Assembly: GCA_021782545.1 (NCBI GenBank)
Contig: JAJXUW010000005.1
Coordinates: 1-40,802, forward strand
Source: Deltaproteobacteria bacterium
GTDB lineage: Bacteria; Desulfobacterota; Desulfuromonadia; Geobacterales; Pseudopelobacteraceae
Length of the DNA: 40,802 nt
Direction: 5' to 3'
The position numbers and the translations under genes were made by a program. Of the stretch, positions 25,545 through 34,141 are shown one piece after another. Under the pieces are notes generated by a model. The model had not been told where the DNA came from, did no database searches, and was given only the letters and a program-made list of their open reading frames with translations. The first letter of the stretch is position 1; each line of letters begins with the position of its first letter.

Positions 25545-26486
25545 CTATGAAAATGAGACGATGCTCTCGTGATCGTTAACAACCAGACAGTTCCGGCCCT
25601 GTTCTTTGGCCCGGTACAAGGCCTCGTCCGCCGCCCGCAAGAGGCCGTCAATTTCGTCATAGTGCGGCGAGGGGAAGGCGGCTATCCCCATGCTGGCGGT
25701 AATCCGTTCGCAGGACAGGGACCCCGCCAGATGCATCCCCTGGATCGAGAGTCTGATCCGGTCGGCCACCATATAGGCCTCTTTAAGATTCGTATCCGGC
25801 AGTACCGCCACGAACTCCTCGCCACCGTAGCGTGCGGCGATATCGTAGCTGCGCAGTTCCTTCTGCAGTTGCAGAGCCACCTTCTGCAGCACCACATCCC
25901 CCTGTATATGACCATAGGTGTCGTTGATCCGCTTGAAATGATCCAGATCGAGCATGATCATCGCCAGCATGCTATCCTTGCGCCGCGACCGCTGCAGTTC
26001 CTTATCCAGGGCCTCGATCAGGTAGCGCCGGTTGAAGAGGCCGGTCAGATGATCGGTGTTGGACAGTTCCAGCAGCAGCTCGTTGGTACGCTTCAGATCA
26101 TCCTGCAGGTGCTTGATCTTCAGGTGGACCTTCATGCGGGCCACCAGTTCCTCGGCATCGAACGGCTTGGTCAGAAAATCGCAGGCCCCCTGTTCCAGTC
26201 CTTTAAGCTTCAGCTCGCGATCCTCGTTGCCGGTGAGGATGATGACCGGGGTATCGGCCACCTCCGGCCGGGTCTTGAGCATCCCCAGAAACTTGAAACC
26301 GTCCATGCGGGGCATCTCCAGGTCGCAGAGAATGATATCGACAGGAGCGGCCAGAAGCTTCTTGAACCCCTCCAGGCCATCTTCGGCCTGATAAAAACGG
26401 GCAAACAGGTCGAGCGGCTCCAAGGTCTTGATGATCCGTTCCCGTACCGCCTCTGAATCGTCAATGATCAACACACTGTCGGCCAT
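25545..26486 (-). CDS. Response regulator with GGDEF output, probable active diguanylate cyclase
   Basis: The 313-residue protein joins a receiver domain (1-125; acidic Asp9/Asp10, phospho-acceptor Asp55 in LCDLEMP, Lys107 in TKPF) through a short helical linker to a GGDEF domain (145-305). The catalytic motif is GGEEF (221-225), the substrate segment is MLDLDHFKRINDTYGHIQGD, and the inhibitory I-site RSYD lies five residues before GGEEF. All point to an active, feedback-inhibited c-di-GMP synthase of PleD/WspR style. The Asp in HIQGD is kept, so it does not show the Ser change of cGAMP-making Hypr enzymes known from Geobacter. Start 26486 has GGAGCGGAAG ahead of it. No kinase is adjacent. 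Confidence 0.94.
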   Translation of the reverse strand: MADSVLIIDDSEAVRERIIKTLEPLDLFARFYQAEDGLEGFKKLLAAPVDIILCDLEMPRMDGFKFLGMLKTRPEVADTPVIILTGNEDRELKLKGLEQGACDFLTKPFDAEELVARMKVHLKIKHLQDDLKRTNELLLELSNTDHLTGLFNRRYLIEALDKELQRSRRKDSMLAMIMLDLDHFKRINDTYGHIQGDVVLQKVALQLQKELRSYDIAARYGGEEFVAVLPDTNLKEAYMVADRIRLSIQGMHLAGSLSCERITASMGIAAFPSPHYDEIDGLLRAADEALYRAKEQGRNCLVVNDHESIVSFS

Positions 26487-26513
26487 GGTTCTTCCGCTCC
26501 CCAGGTAAGGTAG

Positions 26514-27179
26514 CTACAGACGAGGCTCTTGCATCAGGCGTTTCATCTCGGCAATGGTGGCGGCGTAGTCGCTACTGCCGAACACGGCTGAACCGGCCAC
26601 CAGGACGTCGGCACCGGCATGGGCGATCCGGCTGACATTGGACGGCTTGACCCCGCCGTCTATCTCCAGCTCGGCCTCGCAGCCGCGACGGTCCAGCATG
26701 CTGCGCAGCTGTTGAATCTTATGGAGGCCCGATTCGATGAAGGACTGTCCGCCAAAACCGGGGTTAACGGTCATCAGCAGCACCAAATCAAGTTCCTCCA
26801 GCACATACTCAAGCGCACAGAGCGGCGTGGCCGGATTGAGCGACACACCGGCCTTCTTACCCAGCCCCTTGATCTGCTGCACCACGCGGTGCAGGTGCCG
26901 ACAGGCCTCGGCATGCACCACGATGATGTCGGCCCCGGCCTTGGCGAACGCTTCCACGTACCGTTCCGGCTCCTCGATCATCAAATGCACATCCAGGGGC
27001 AGGCTGGTCACACGACGGGCCGCCTCCACCACCAAGGGGCCGATGGTGATATTGGGCACAAAACGGCCGTCCATCACGTCGACATGAATATAATCGGCCC
27101 CTGCCGCTTCAACGGCCCGGATCTCATCGCCAAGCCGTGAAAAATCGGCTGAAAGTATCGAAGGCGCTATCTTTTTCAT
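26514..27179 (-). CDS. rpe: Ribulose-phosphate 3-epimerase
   Basis: Started at ATG 27179, whose codon overlaps the rsmB stop by 4 bp, the protein has 221 residues, the family norm; the ORF-track start at 27287 lies in rsmB. It interconverts ribulose 5-phosphate and xylulose 5-phosphate in the pentose-phosphate pathway. Signatures: [36 protein letters not shown] (metal-binding His and catalytic Asp), [27 protein letters not shown] and [11 protein letters not shown], followed by [17 protein letters not shown]-barrel metalloenzyme with every catalytic residue present. Pairing with rsmB is a common arrangement in Geobacter-like genomes. Confidence 0.96.
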   Translation of the reverse strand: MKKIAPSILSADFSRLGDEIRAVEAAGADYIHVDVMDGRFVPNITIGPLVVEAARRVTSLPLDVHLMIEEPERYVEAFAKAGADIIVVHAEACRHLHRVVQQIKGLGKKAGVSLNPATPLCALEYVLEELDLVLLMTVNPGFGGQSFIESGLHKIQQLRSMLDRRGCEAELEIDGGVKPSNVSRIAHAGADVLVAGSAVFGSSDYAATIAEMKRLMQEPRL

Positions 27180-28543
27180 ACGGCAATCCTTTTGAACCGG
27201 GCGGCAAAAAAACCGTCGCACCCCTGACGGTGGGGCCAGGTGCGGAGACACCCGGCCGGGGTGAATAACTCCGCCCACGCCGGGCATACCTGAGCGCCAT
27301 TTTCTACCACAAACTCCGGATGACAGGAAAGAAAATCCTCGATCACCGCCTCATCCTCCGCCACGGCTGTGGAACAGGTGGCATACACCAACACCCCGCC
27401 GGGACCCAACAGGGGTGCCACCTGCTGCAACAAGCGCCGCTGACGCTCGGAAAAACGTTCGAAATCTGACGGTTGCAACCGCCATTTGGCCTCGGGATGA
27501 CGCCGGATCACCCCCAGGCCGGAGCAGGGGGCGTCCAACAGGACCCGGTCGAACTGCCGCCCCTGTTGGTAGTCCGCAGCCAGGCCGTCCCCCACCTGGG
27601 GCTGCAGACAGCTGAGCCCCAGCCGCAGAGCGGATTGCTCGACCTTGCGCACCTTGCGCTGGTTGCGATCGCTGGCCACCAGCACGCCCTGATCCCGCAT
27701 CAGCTGGGCTAGGTGGGTGGCTTTACCGCCCGGAGCGGCACAGACGTCCAGCACGGTCTCGCCCGGTTGCGGGTCAAGCAGGTGGGCCACCAACTGCGAG
27801 GCCTCATCCTGCACCGTAAACAGTCCCTCCGCAAAGCCAGGCAGATCAGGAATAAAATGCCGCCCCAGCAGCCGGATCCCTTCCGGGGCGTAACGGCACG
27901 CCTCGGTAGCGATTCCCTGCTCGACAAACAGCGCTAAAAGTTCCTGCCGTGTCGTACGCAAGGTATTGGTCCGCAGGGTCAGCAGGGGTGGTTCCAGCGA
28001 GGCGCTGCCCAAGGCAACGGCCTCTTCCTGCGGAAACTGCTGTAACCACTGTTCTGCCAGCCAGGACGGCACGGAATGGGCGGCGGCCAGCCAGCTGGCA
28101 GGATCAAACGTCTGATCCGGCAGCGCGAGACTTTCCCCACGACGCAAGGCCGCGCGCAGCACACCGTTCACCAGGCCGCTGGCCTTAGGGCAGAGCTGCT
28201 TGGCCAGTTCCACGCTTTCGTGCACCGCCGCATGGGGGGGGACGCGGTCCAGGTAGCGCAGCTGATACAACCCCAGCCTGAGCAGCAGCAGCACTGGCCG
28301 CTGCAGCTTGGGCAACGGTTGGTCCACCAGCTGGGCCAGATAGTGATCGAGGGTGCCCTGATGCCGCAGCACGCCAAAGACCAGTTCACTGAACAGCCCC
28401 CGGTCAAGACCGAACAGCGAGCCCCGCGACAGCTGCTGATCGATCAGATCGTCGGCATGCAGGTCGCTGCCGGCCAGACGATCAAGCACCAGGTAGGCCG
28501 CATGGCGAGGGGAACCGCTGGTAGGTGAAGAGGAGACGGACAT
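27176..28543 (-). CDS. rsmB: 16S rRNA (cytosine-967-C5) methyltransferase
   Basis: The 455-residue enzyme has an N-terminal NusB-like RNA-binding domain (about 10-145; [49 protein letters not shown]) and a C-terminal methyltransferase domain with the SAM motif [19 protein letters not shown]. Catalytic cysteines are Cys340 ([18 protein letters not shown]) and Cys390 ([12 protein letters not shown]), as in RsmB/Sun. It methylates C967 of 16S rRNA. Start 28543 (MSVSSS) is preferred over the ORF-track 28597 because homology begins after it, although the ribosome site is weak (TAGGG). It is the first gene of the minus-strand operon and overlaps rpe by 4 bp. Confidence 0.93.
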   Translation of the reverse strand: MSVSSSPTSGSPRHAAYLVLDRLAGSDLHADDLIDQQLSRGSLFGLDRGLFSELVFGVLRHQGTLDHYLAQLVDQPLPKLQRPVLLLLRLGLYQLRYLDRVPPHAAVHESVELAKQLCPKASGLVNGVLRAALRRGESLALPDQTFDPASWLAAAHSVPSWLAEQWLQQFPQEEAVALGSASLEPPLLTLRTNTLRTTRQELLALFVEQGIATEACRYAPEGIRLLGRHFIPDLPGFAEGLFTVQDEASQLVAHLLDPQPGETVLDVCAAPGGKATHLAQLMRDQGVLVASDRNQRKVRKVEQSALRLGLSCLQPQVGDGLAADYQQGRQFDRVLLDAPCSGLGVIRRHPEAKWRLQPSDFERFSERQRRLLQQVAPLLGPGGVLVYATCSTAVAEDEAVIEDFLSCHPEFVVENGAQVCPAWAELFTPAGCLRTWPHRQGCDGFFAARFKRIAV

Positions 28544-28551
28544 ATGCCCTA

Positions 28552-28580
28552 ACCATAGCCTTGAAAAGCGGGCTTGGCAA
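28552..28580 (-). promoter_or_regulatory. Possible promoter of the rsmB-rpe-GGDEF-transglutaminase operon
   Basis: On the minus strand TTGCCA (28575-28580), 17 nt and TATGGT (28552-28557). The start of transcription would fall around 28545, only about two bases before the rsmB ATG, so the message would be nearly leaderless. Confidence 0.35.
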
Positions 28581-28648
28581 TGGTCTCTGCCAAACAAAAA
28601 CCAGCATCAACAAAACACGGCTGAAGCCCCTTATCACCCTGTAACGCC

Positions 28649-28677
28649 TTGACATTTCCGGCCTGACATGGTAACTG
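28649..28677 (+). promoter_or_regulatory. Possible promoter of ndk
   Basis: A perfect TTGACA lies 62 nt before the ndk start codon, but the -10 at the right spacing (TAACTG) matches poorly. The 173-bp gap between rsmB and ndk holds nothing else I can recognise. Confidence 0.3.
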
Positions 28678-28716
28678 CAACCCTTCATTGAACTGACCTT
28701 ACGAAGGAGAACAACC

Positions 28717-29133
28717 ATGGAACGCACCTTTGCCATCATCAAGCCGGACGCCGTGGAGCGGGGCCTGGCCGGTAAAATCTTAAGCCGCATCGAGGAAAAA
28801 GGCTTCAAGATCGTCGGTATGAAAAAGATTCAGCTCAGCCTTACCCAGGCCCAGGGCTTCTACTACGTCCACAAGGAACGCCCGTTCTTTAACGACCTGT
28901 GCAGCTTCATGTCCCGCAGTCCGGTGGTGGTGCTCTGCCTGGAAAAAGAGAACGCCATCGCCGACTGGCGTACCCTGATGGGGGCCACCAACCCGGCCAA
29001 CGCCGAGCCGGGCACCATCCGCAAGGACTTCGCCAAGAATATCGAGGAAAACTCGGCCCACGGTTCCGACGCCCCGGAAACGGCGGCCTTCGAGATCCCC
29101 TACTTCTTCAGCGCCCTTGAGCTGGTGGGCTAA
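28717..29133 (+). CDS. ndk: Nucleoside diphosphate kinase
   Basis: The 138-residue enzyme balances nucleoside triphosphate pools by moving the gamma phosphate from ATP through a phosphohistidine. Seen: [15 protein letters not shown] at the N-terminus, the Kpn-loop region ([16 protein letters not shown]) and active-site His115 in [12 protein letters not shown]. Length and motifs are normal for bacterial Ndk. AAGGAG lies 8 nt before the ATG. It is transcribed alone or with limited readthrough, as a strong terminator follows at once. Confidence 0.97.
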   Translation: MERTFAIIKPDAVERGLAGKILSRIEEKGFKIVGMKKIQLSLTQAQGFYYVHKERPFFNDLCSFMSRSPVVVLCLEKENAIADWRTLMGATNPANAEPGTIRKDFAKNIEENSAHGSDAPETAAFEIPYFFSALELVG

Positions 29134-29148
29134 CGAGAATCCATTCGT

Positions 29149-29181
29149 AAGGCCCTTCCTGCCACGGAAGGGCCTTTTTTT
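29149..29181 (+). terminator. Rho-independent terminator of ndk, overlapping the rlmN ribosome site
   Basis: An 11-bp stem, AAGGCCCTTCC, loop TGCCAC, GGAAGGGCCTT, then a run of T to 29181. The rlmN ATG starts at 29182, immediately after the T run, and the only Shine-Dalgarno-like sequence for rlmN (GGAAGGG, 29166-29172) is the 3' arm of this stem. Confidence 0.88.
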
Positions 29182-30216
29182 ATGCATCGAACCGACCTCA
29201 AAAACCTGACCCTCGAGGGGTTGACCCAGTTCCTGGCCGGCCAGGGCAAGGAGCGCTACCGCGCTACTCAGCTCTTCAAATGGCTCTACCAGCAGGACGC
29301 TGTCAGCTTTGACGAGATGACCAACCTCTCCAAGGCGCTGCGGGAAGGACTGGCCGTCACCGCCTGCATCAGCCGCCTGGAGCCCGAAGCGGTGGAGATC
29401 GGCAGTGACGGTACGCGCAAGTACCTCTTCCGGCTAAACGACGGTAACGCCGTCGAGAGTGTGCTGATCCCGGACGAGGACCGCAACACGCTCTGCATCT
29501 CCACTCAGGCCGGCTGCGCCATGCAATGCGCCTTCTGCCTGACCGGCACCTTCAGGCTGACCCGCAACCTGACCACGGCCGAGATCGTCAATCAGGTCCT
29601 GGCGGTACGACGCGACGTCGAGGTGCGCAACATCGTGCTGATGGGGATGGGGGAACCGCTGCACAACCTGGAGAACGTAATTGCGGCCCTGCAGATCATG
29701 ATCAATGACAACGGGCTCAAACTCTCCAGCCGGCGGGTGACCGTCTCCACCTGCGGCCTGGTGCCGGAGCTGGAACGGCTCGGGCGCGAGGTGACGGTCA
29801 ATCTGGCAGTGTCACTCAATGCCACCACCGACGAGCTGCGGGACCGGATCATGCCGGTCAACCGACGCTACCCGATCGCCACCCTGCTGGCGGCGCTCAA
29901 AAAATTTCCCCTGCCGGGCCGCCGCAAGATCACCATTGAGTATGTGTTGCTGGGGGGCTTAAACGATACGCTGGAGGATGCCAAACGCTTGGTGCGCCTT
30001 TTGTCGGACATCCCCTGCAAGATCAACCTGATCCCGTTCAACCCCCACGAAGGGGCCGACTTCAGGCCGCCGACCCGGGCGGCGTTGGACGCCTTCCACC
30101 GCTATCTGCTGGACCGCCATTTCACGGTCATCACCCGCGACAGTCGCGGCAGCGACATCTCGGCGGCCTGCGGCCAGCTGAAAGGCAAACTTGAGCGAAA
30201 GGCCACCGCTCCATGA
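29182..30216 (+). CDS. rlmN: Dual-specificity 23S rRNA/tRNA adenine C2-methyltransferase
   Basis: The 344-residue radical-SAM enzyme carries CxxxCxxC as Cys112/Cys116/Cys119 in [12 protein letters not shown] and the methyl-accepting/resolving Cys330 in [10 protein letters not shown], plus the RlmN segments [25 protein letters not shown] and [16 protein letters not shown]. It methylates A2503 of 23S rRNA and A37 of some tRNAs. The N-terminal [14 protein letters not shown] matches the family start, so 29182 is right even though it abuts the ndk terminator. Translation start therefore depends on a ribosome site inside that hairpin. It overlaps the next gene by 4 bp. Confidence 0.95.
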   Translation: MHRTDLKNLTLEGLTQFLAGQGKERYRATQLFKWLYQQDAVSFDEMTNLSKALREGLAVTACISRLEPEAVEIGSDGTRKYLFRLNDGNAVESVLIPDEDRNTLCISTQAGCAMQCAFCLTGTFRLTRNLTTAEIVNQVLAVRRDVEVRNIVLMGMGEPLHNLENVIAALQIMINDNGLKLSSRRVTVSTCGLVPELERLGREVTVNLAVSLNATTDELRDRIMPVNRRYPIATLLAALKKFPLPGRRKITIEYVLLGGLNDTLEDAKRLVRLLSDIPCKINLIPFNPHEGADFRPPTRAALDAFHRYLLDRHFTVITRDSRGSDISAACGQLKGKLERKATAP

Positions 30217-31508
30217 GCCTCTTAAGCCATGATCGTTTCCGCCTGTTGGTGGAGAACAGCATCGAGGTCATCTGGCAGACCGATCTCGAACTGCAGATCG
30301 CCTACCTGAGCCCGAGCGTGGCCAGTACCCTGGGATATGCACCGGACAGCCTGATCGGCAGCTGCCTGCTCGATCTGTTGACGGCAGACTCCCGCGAGTA
30401 CGCTGCCGCCCGCCTGCTAAGCCGCATAACCGAACTCGAGACCCCCAAAAAACTGCATCCCCGCTTGCTGGACGTACAACTGCGCCATGCCAACGGCAGG
30501 ATGGTGTACTGCGAGATGAGCGCCACGCTGGTGCGTGGAGGCGACGGCACGCCGATCGGCTTCCAGGGGGCCATACGCGATGTCTCTGACCGGATCCGGG
30601 TCGATACACGGATGTGGCAGAGCGAACGCAACTACCGGGAGCTGGTGGAACGGACCAACAGCTTTATCCTGCGCTGGTCCCCCGATGGCACGATCACCTT
30701 TGTCAATGCCTACGCCTGTGAATTTTTCGGTTTTTTGCCGGATGAACTGGTGGGACGGCACCTGGTGGGGTCCATCGTACCGGAGATCGAAAGCACCGGC
30801 CAGGGGTTGCGCGACCTTATCACGGCAATCGGCAGCAACCCCGAGGCATTCCCTACCGCAGAGCATGAAAACTGCCGCTGGGATGGCAGCCGGGTCTGGG
30901 TCTCGTGGTCCAACGCCCCCGCCTACGACGGTAAGGGGCAGTTGACCGAGATTCTGAGCGTAGGGCACGATGTCTCCGAACGCAGACAGCGCGAACAGCA
31001 ACTGGCCTATCTGACGGTCAACGACCCGATGACCGGCCTGTATAACCGGGCCTACTTCGAGACCGAGCTGGAACGGCTGGAACGGGGCCGCCGGTTTCCG
31101 GTAAGCCTGGTGATCGCCTCCCTGGACAACCTGCAGCAGGTGAACGACCAGGAAGGACGCGAAACGGGGGACCTGCTGCTGATGAAGACCGCCCGATTGC
31201 TGCGTGGGGGGTTTCGGGCCGAGGACCTGATAGCCCGCACCGGCGGCGACGGTTTTGCCATCATCCTGCCCGGCATGGATGAACAACAGACCACCGCCTG
31301 TCTGCTCCGCTTCAGGAACGAGTTGGCCGCTGCCTCCCAGACAGAGCCGGCCGTACTTCTCTGCCTGGGAGCCGGCACGGCCCATACTGCCAGCGAATTG
31401 CTGCGCGCCCAACGCGAGGCGGCGGCAGCCATGGCGGCGGAAAAACTGCTGCACAAGAAGCAACGTGAACAGCAGGAACAACAGGGCAGGAAGGAGCAAC
31501 CGGCATGA
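30213..31508 (+). CDS. PAS-PAS-GGDEF protein with a degenerate active site
   Basis: The 431-residue soluble protein has two PAS domains (about 10-125, [16 protein letters not shown]; and 140-260, [15 protein letters not shown]) and a GGDEF-like domain (265-395; [21 protein letters not shown]). The signature is GGDGF (344-348) instead of GGDEF/GGEEF, and the substrate region reads [19 protein letters not shown], lacking the usual FK and GH. The I-site motif RAED is kept exactly five residues before GGDGF. It is therefore probably not a diguanylate cyclase, but could bind c-di-GMP at the I-site or act as a sensor partner. The tail is a Gln/Glu/Lys-rich helix. Its start and stop overlap rlmN and mtnP by 4 bp each, an unexpected neighbour set. 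Confidence 0.9.
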   Translation: MSLLSHDRFRLLVENSIEVIWQTDLELQIAYLSPSVASTLGYAPDSLIGSCLLDLLTADSREYAAARLLSRITELETPKKLHPRLLDVQLRHANGRMVYCEMSATLVRGGDGTPIGFQGAIRDVSDRIRVDTRMWQSERNYRELVERTNSFILRWSPDGTITFVNAYACEFFGFLPDELVGRHLVGSIVPEIESTGQGLRDLITAIGSNPEAFPTAEHENCRWDGSRVWVSWSNAPAYDGKGQLTEILSVGHDVSERRQREQQLAYLTVNDPMTGLYNRAYFETELERLERGRRFPVSLVIASLDNLQQVNDQEGRETGDLLLMKTARLLRGGFRAEDLIARTGGDGFAIILPGMDEQQTTACLLRFRNELAAASQTEPAVLLCLGAGTAHTASELLRAQREAAAAMAAEKLLHKKQREQQEQQGRKEQPA

Positions 31509-32368
31509 TCGGCGTTATCGGCGGTAGTGGCCTGTATGAGATGGATGGCCTGGAACAGGTACAAGAGGTGCGGCTGCAGACCCCCTTTGGGGAGCCGTCG
31601 GATGCCTATGTCACCGGGGTGCTGAACGGGGTGCGCATGGCATTTCTGCCCCGCCACGGCAGGGGGCATCGCCTGCTGCCCTCGGAGGTGAATTACCGCG
31701 CCAATATCTACGGTATGAAGGTCCTGGGGGCGGAACGGATCATCTCGGTCTCCGCCGTCGGCAGCCTGAAGGAGGCGATCGCCCCAGGGCAGATCGTCAT
31801 CCCCGACCAGTTCATCGACCGCACCAAGGGTATCCGCAGGGACACCTTCTTTGGGGACGGCATCGTGGCCCATGCCGGGTTTGCCGATCCCACCTGCAGC
31901 TGCCTTTCGGCAACCCTCTTCCGCGCGGCCCAAAAGGCCGGTGCCACGGTCCATCAGGGGGGGACCTACATCTGCATGGAAGGGCCGGCCTTCTCCACAC
32001 GGGCCGAGTCGTTCATGTACCGGGGCTTATCTGGGGATATCATCGGCATGACCAACCTGACCGAGGCCAAGCTGGCCAGGGAGGCCGAGATCTGCTACGG
32101 CGTGATCGCCCTTTCCACCGATTACGACTGCTGGCACGAATCCCACGAGGTGGTCACGGTGGAGGCAATCCTGGCCATCATGCACCAGAACGTGGCCATG
32201 GCCAAGGAGATCATCCGGCTGGCGGTAAACGAAGCGGCGGCACAGCGGGGCTGCACCTGCAACAGCGCCATGCAGTACGCCATCGTGACCGACCGGGCGA
32301 TGATCCCCGCGAAAACCGCGGCAAAACTTGCCCCGATTGTCGGCAAGTACTTACACCAAGGAGCATAA
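31505..32368 (+). CDS. mtnP: S-methyl-5'-thioadenosine phosphorylase
   Basis: The 287-residue enzyme phosphorolyses methylthioadenosine (or a related purine nucleoside) to adenine and methylthioribose 1-phosphate. Motifs: [12 protein letters not shown] at the N-terminus, the phosphate-site FLPRHGRGHRLLPSEVNYRANIYGMK, GGTYICMEGPAFSTRAES, IGMTNLTEAKLAREAEICYGVIALSTDYDCWH. This fits MtnP of the PNP/MTAP family; some members prefer other nucleosides such as guanosine or inosine and only assays separate them. Overlaps the PAS-GGDEF gene by 4 bp and leaves 5 nt before the kinase gene, which may handle a product or related nucleoside. Confidence 0.93.
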   Translation: MIGVIGGSGLYEMDGLEQVQEVRLQTPFGEPSDAYVTGVLNGVRMAFLPRHGRGHRLLPSEVNYRANIYGMKVLGAERIISVSAVGSLKEAIAPGQIVIPDQFIDRTKGIRRDTFFGDGIVAHAGFADPTCSCLSATLFRAAQKAGATVHQGGTYICMEGPAFSTRAESFMYRGLSGDIIGMTNLTEAKLAREAEICYGVIALSTDYDCWHESHEVVTVEAILAIMHQNVAMAKEIIRLAVNEAAAQRGCTCNSAMQYAIVTDRAMIPAKTAAKLAPIVGKYLHQGA

Positions 32369-32373
32369 ACGTC

Positions 32374-33294
32374 ATGGGCATCGTCGTTGTCGGCACCGTC
32401 GCCTTCGATACCGTGGAGACCCCCTTCGGCAAGGGCGAAAACGTGCTGGGGGGATCTGCCACCTACTTTTCCACCGCGGCAAGTTTTTTCAGCGAGGTTT
32501 CGCTGGTGGCCGTGGTGGGTGATGATTTTCCGGAGGAGCATGTCAGGTTCCTGCGCTCCCGCGAGATCGACCTCGAGGGGCTGCAGCGGATCCCCGGCAA
32601 GACCTTCCACTGGACCGGCAGGTACGGCTATGACCTGAACGAGGCCCAGACCCTGGATACCCAACTGAACGTGCTGCTGGCATTCAAACCGCAGCTACCG
32701 CCGGCCTACCGGGACACCGATGTCCTGTTTCTGGCCAACATCGACCCGGAGCTGCAGCTTGAGGTACTGGATCAGGTGGCGTCTCCCCGGCTCGTGGCCT
32801 GCGACAGCATGAACTTCTGGATATCCTCCAAGCCATCTGCCGTGCGTGAGGTCGTCAAGCGGGTGGATATCGTGATCATCAACGAGGGTGAGGCCCGCAT
32901 GCTTACCGGCGAGCCCAACCTGGTCAAGGCGGCCCGCAGCATCATCGCCATGGGGTGCAAGCGGCTGGTGGTAAAACGGGGCGAGTACGGCGTACTGATG
33001 TTCACCGCCGATACGGTCTTTGCCGCACCGGCCTTCCCGCTGGAGGAGGTGTTCGATCCCACCGGCGCAGGTGATACCTTTGCCGGTGGCTTCATGGGCT
33101 ATCTGGCCAACACCGGCGACATGAGCGAAGACAGCATTCGCCAGGCCCTGATATTCGGCTCGGTCATGGCCTCCTTCAATGTCGAGGACTTCAGCCTCGA
33201 ACGGATGAAAGGCCTGGAGTACCGGGAGATTGAGGCCCGTTACCGCAGCTTCCGGCAGCTCACCACCTTCCGCGACCTGCCGGCAGCCGTCTGA
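32374..33294 (+). CDS. PfkB-family carbohydrate/nucleoside kinase
   Basis: The 306-residue protein is a ribokinase-fold kinase. It has the N-terminal VVVGTVAFDTVETPFG and GGSATYFSTAASFFSEVSLVAVVGDDF motifs and the C-terminal signature DPTGAGDTFAGGFMGYL with the catalytic Asp of GAGD. The substrate is not evident; the mtnP neighbour favours a nucleoside or a ribose derivative over a simple sugar. AAGGAG overlaps the end of mtnP, so the two genes are translationally coupled. A gap of 86 bp with a separate promoter follows. Confidence 0.9.
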   Translation: MGIVVVGTVAFDTVETPFGKGENVLGGSATYFSTAASFFSEVSLVAVVGDDFPEEHVRFLRSREIDLEGLQRIPGKTFHWTGRYGYDLNEAQTLDTQLNVLLAFKPQLPPAYRDTDVLFLANIDPELQLEVLDQVASPRLVACDSMNFWISSKPSAVREVVKRVDIVIINEGEARMLTGEPNLVKAARSIIAMGCKRLVVKRGEYGVLMFTADTVFAAPAFPLEEVFDPTGAGDTFAGGFMGYLANTGDMSEDSIRQALIFGSVMASFNVEDFSLERMKGLEYREIEARYRSFRQLTTFRDLPAAV

Positions 33295-33308
33295 CCCGCG
33301 GGCGCCGA

Positions 33309-33337
33309 TTGACAACTGCGCCGCCTTTTGCTACGGT
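33309..33337 (+). promoter_or_regulatory. Promoter of the TPR lipoprotein operon
   Basis: A perfect TTGACA (33309-33314), 17-nt spacer, and extended -10 TGC-TACGGT (33329-33337). Transcription would start near 33344, some 37 nt before the ATG at 33381. Confidence 0.45.
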
Positions 33338-33380
33338 TCGCACGCCGTTCTGCACGGTTATCCCCATCTGGAGGGATTGC

Positions 33381-34133
33381 ATGCACCGTCACACCCTATT
33401 GCTGGCCTTGGCGCTTCCTGTCGTTTTGGGAGGTTGCGCCGCATCCCTCCACTCCACCACCGACGACAAACCGGCCTCCTACCATTATCAAATGGGGCTT
33501 GCCTACCTAGGAGAGCACAACTACACTGCGGCCTTGCGGGAGCTGCTCGAAATCGAAAAGCACAACGCCAGTGATGCCGAGCTCCAGTACAATCTGGGGG
33601 TGGCCTACATGGGCAAACGTCGCCCCGACCTTGCGGTCCCCCGGTTCCTTAAGGCGATCAGCCTCAAGCACAACTACTCGGTGGCCCACAACGATCTGGG
33701 GGTCGTCTACATGGACCTCAAGCAATGGGACAAGGCCATTCAAGAGTTCAGGCTGGTCAAGAACGACCTGCTCTATCCCCAGCACAACAATGCGGTGATC
33801 AACCTGGGCCTGGCCTACCTAGGCAAAGGCGACTATCCCAAGGCCATGGAAGAGCTTGATAGCGTACGCACCGACGACCCTAGCAATCCGACCATCAGGG
33901 TCACCATCGGGCGGGTCCTGGCTGCCCAGGGGAAGACCTCCCAGGCGATTGCAGAATACCGCAAGGCCCTGGAGTTCTACCCCAACTACGCCTCGGCCCA
34001 TTACTATCTCGCCCTGAGCTTGATGAAGGTCGATCTGGTGGCGGCCCGTAGCGCCTTCCGGGAGGTAACCCGGCTCGCCCCCGACACCGAACTTAGCCAG
34101 AGTGCTCAGGAGTATCTGGAACTGCTCAAGTAG
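33381..34133 (+). CDS. TPR-repeat lipoprotein (PilF/PilW-like)
   Basis: Started at ATG 33381, with GGAGGG 6 nt upstream, the protein has 250 residues; the ORF-track start at 33309 lies on the promoter. The signal peptide ends in a lipobox (VVLGGC, Cys about 18). About five tetratricopeptide repeats follow, e.g. YHYQMGLAYLGEHNYTAALREL, LQYNLGVAYMGKRRPDLAV, AHNDLGVVYMDLKQWDKAIQEF and AVINLGLAYLGKGDYPKAMEEL. The shape matches PilF/PilW, outer-membrane lipoproteins that help assemble the type IV pilus secretin, but such repeats are versatile. Followed after 8 nt by a RodZ-like gene. Confidence 0.88.
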   Translation: MHRHTLLLALALPVVLGGCAASLHSTTDDKPASYHYQMGLAYLGEHNYTAALRELLEIEKHNASDAELQYNLGVAYMGKRRPDLAVPRFLKAISLKHNYSVAHNDLGVVYMDLKQWDKAIQEFRLVKNDLLYPQHNNAVINLGLAYLGKGDYPKAMEELDSVRTDDPSNPTIRVTIGRVLAAQGKTSQAIAEYRKALEFYPNYASAHYYLALSLMKVDLVAARSAFREVTRLAPDTELSQSAQEYLELLK

Positions 34134-34141
34134 GAGCCTAC

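Noticed and set aside
25545-26486. Hypr-type cGAMP synthase
   Set aside because: The residue that is Ser in Hypr enzymes is Asp here (HIQGD), as in ordinary diguanylate cyclases.
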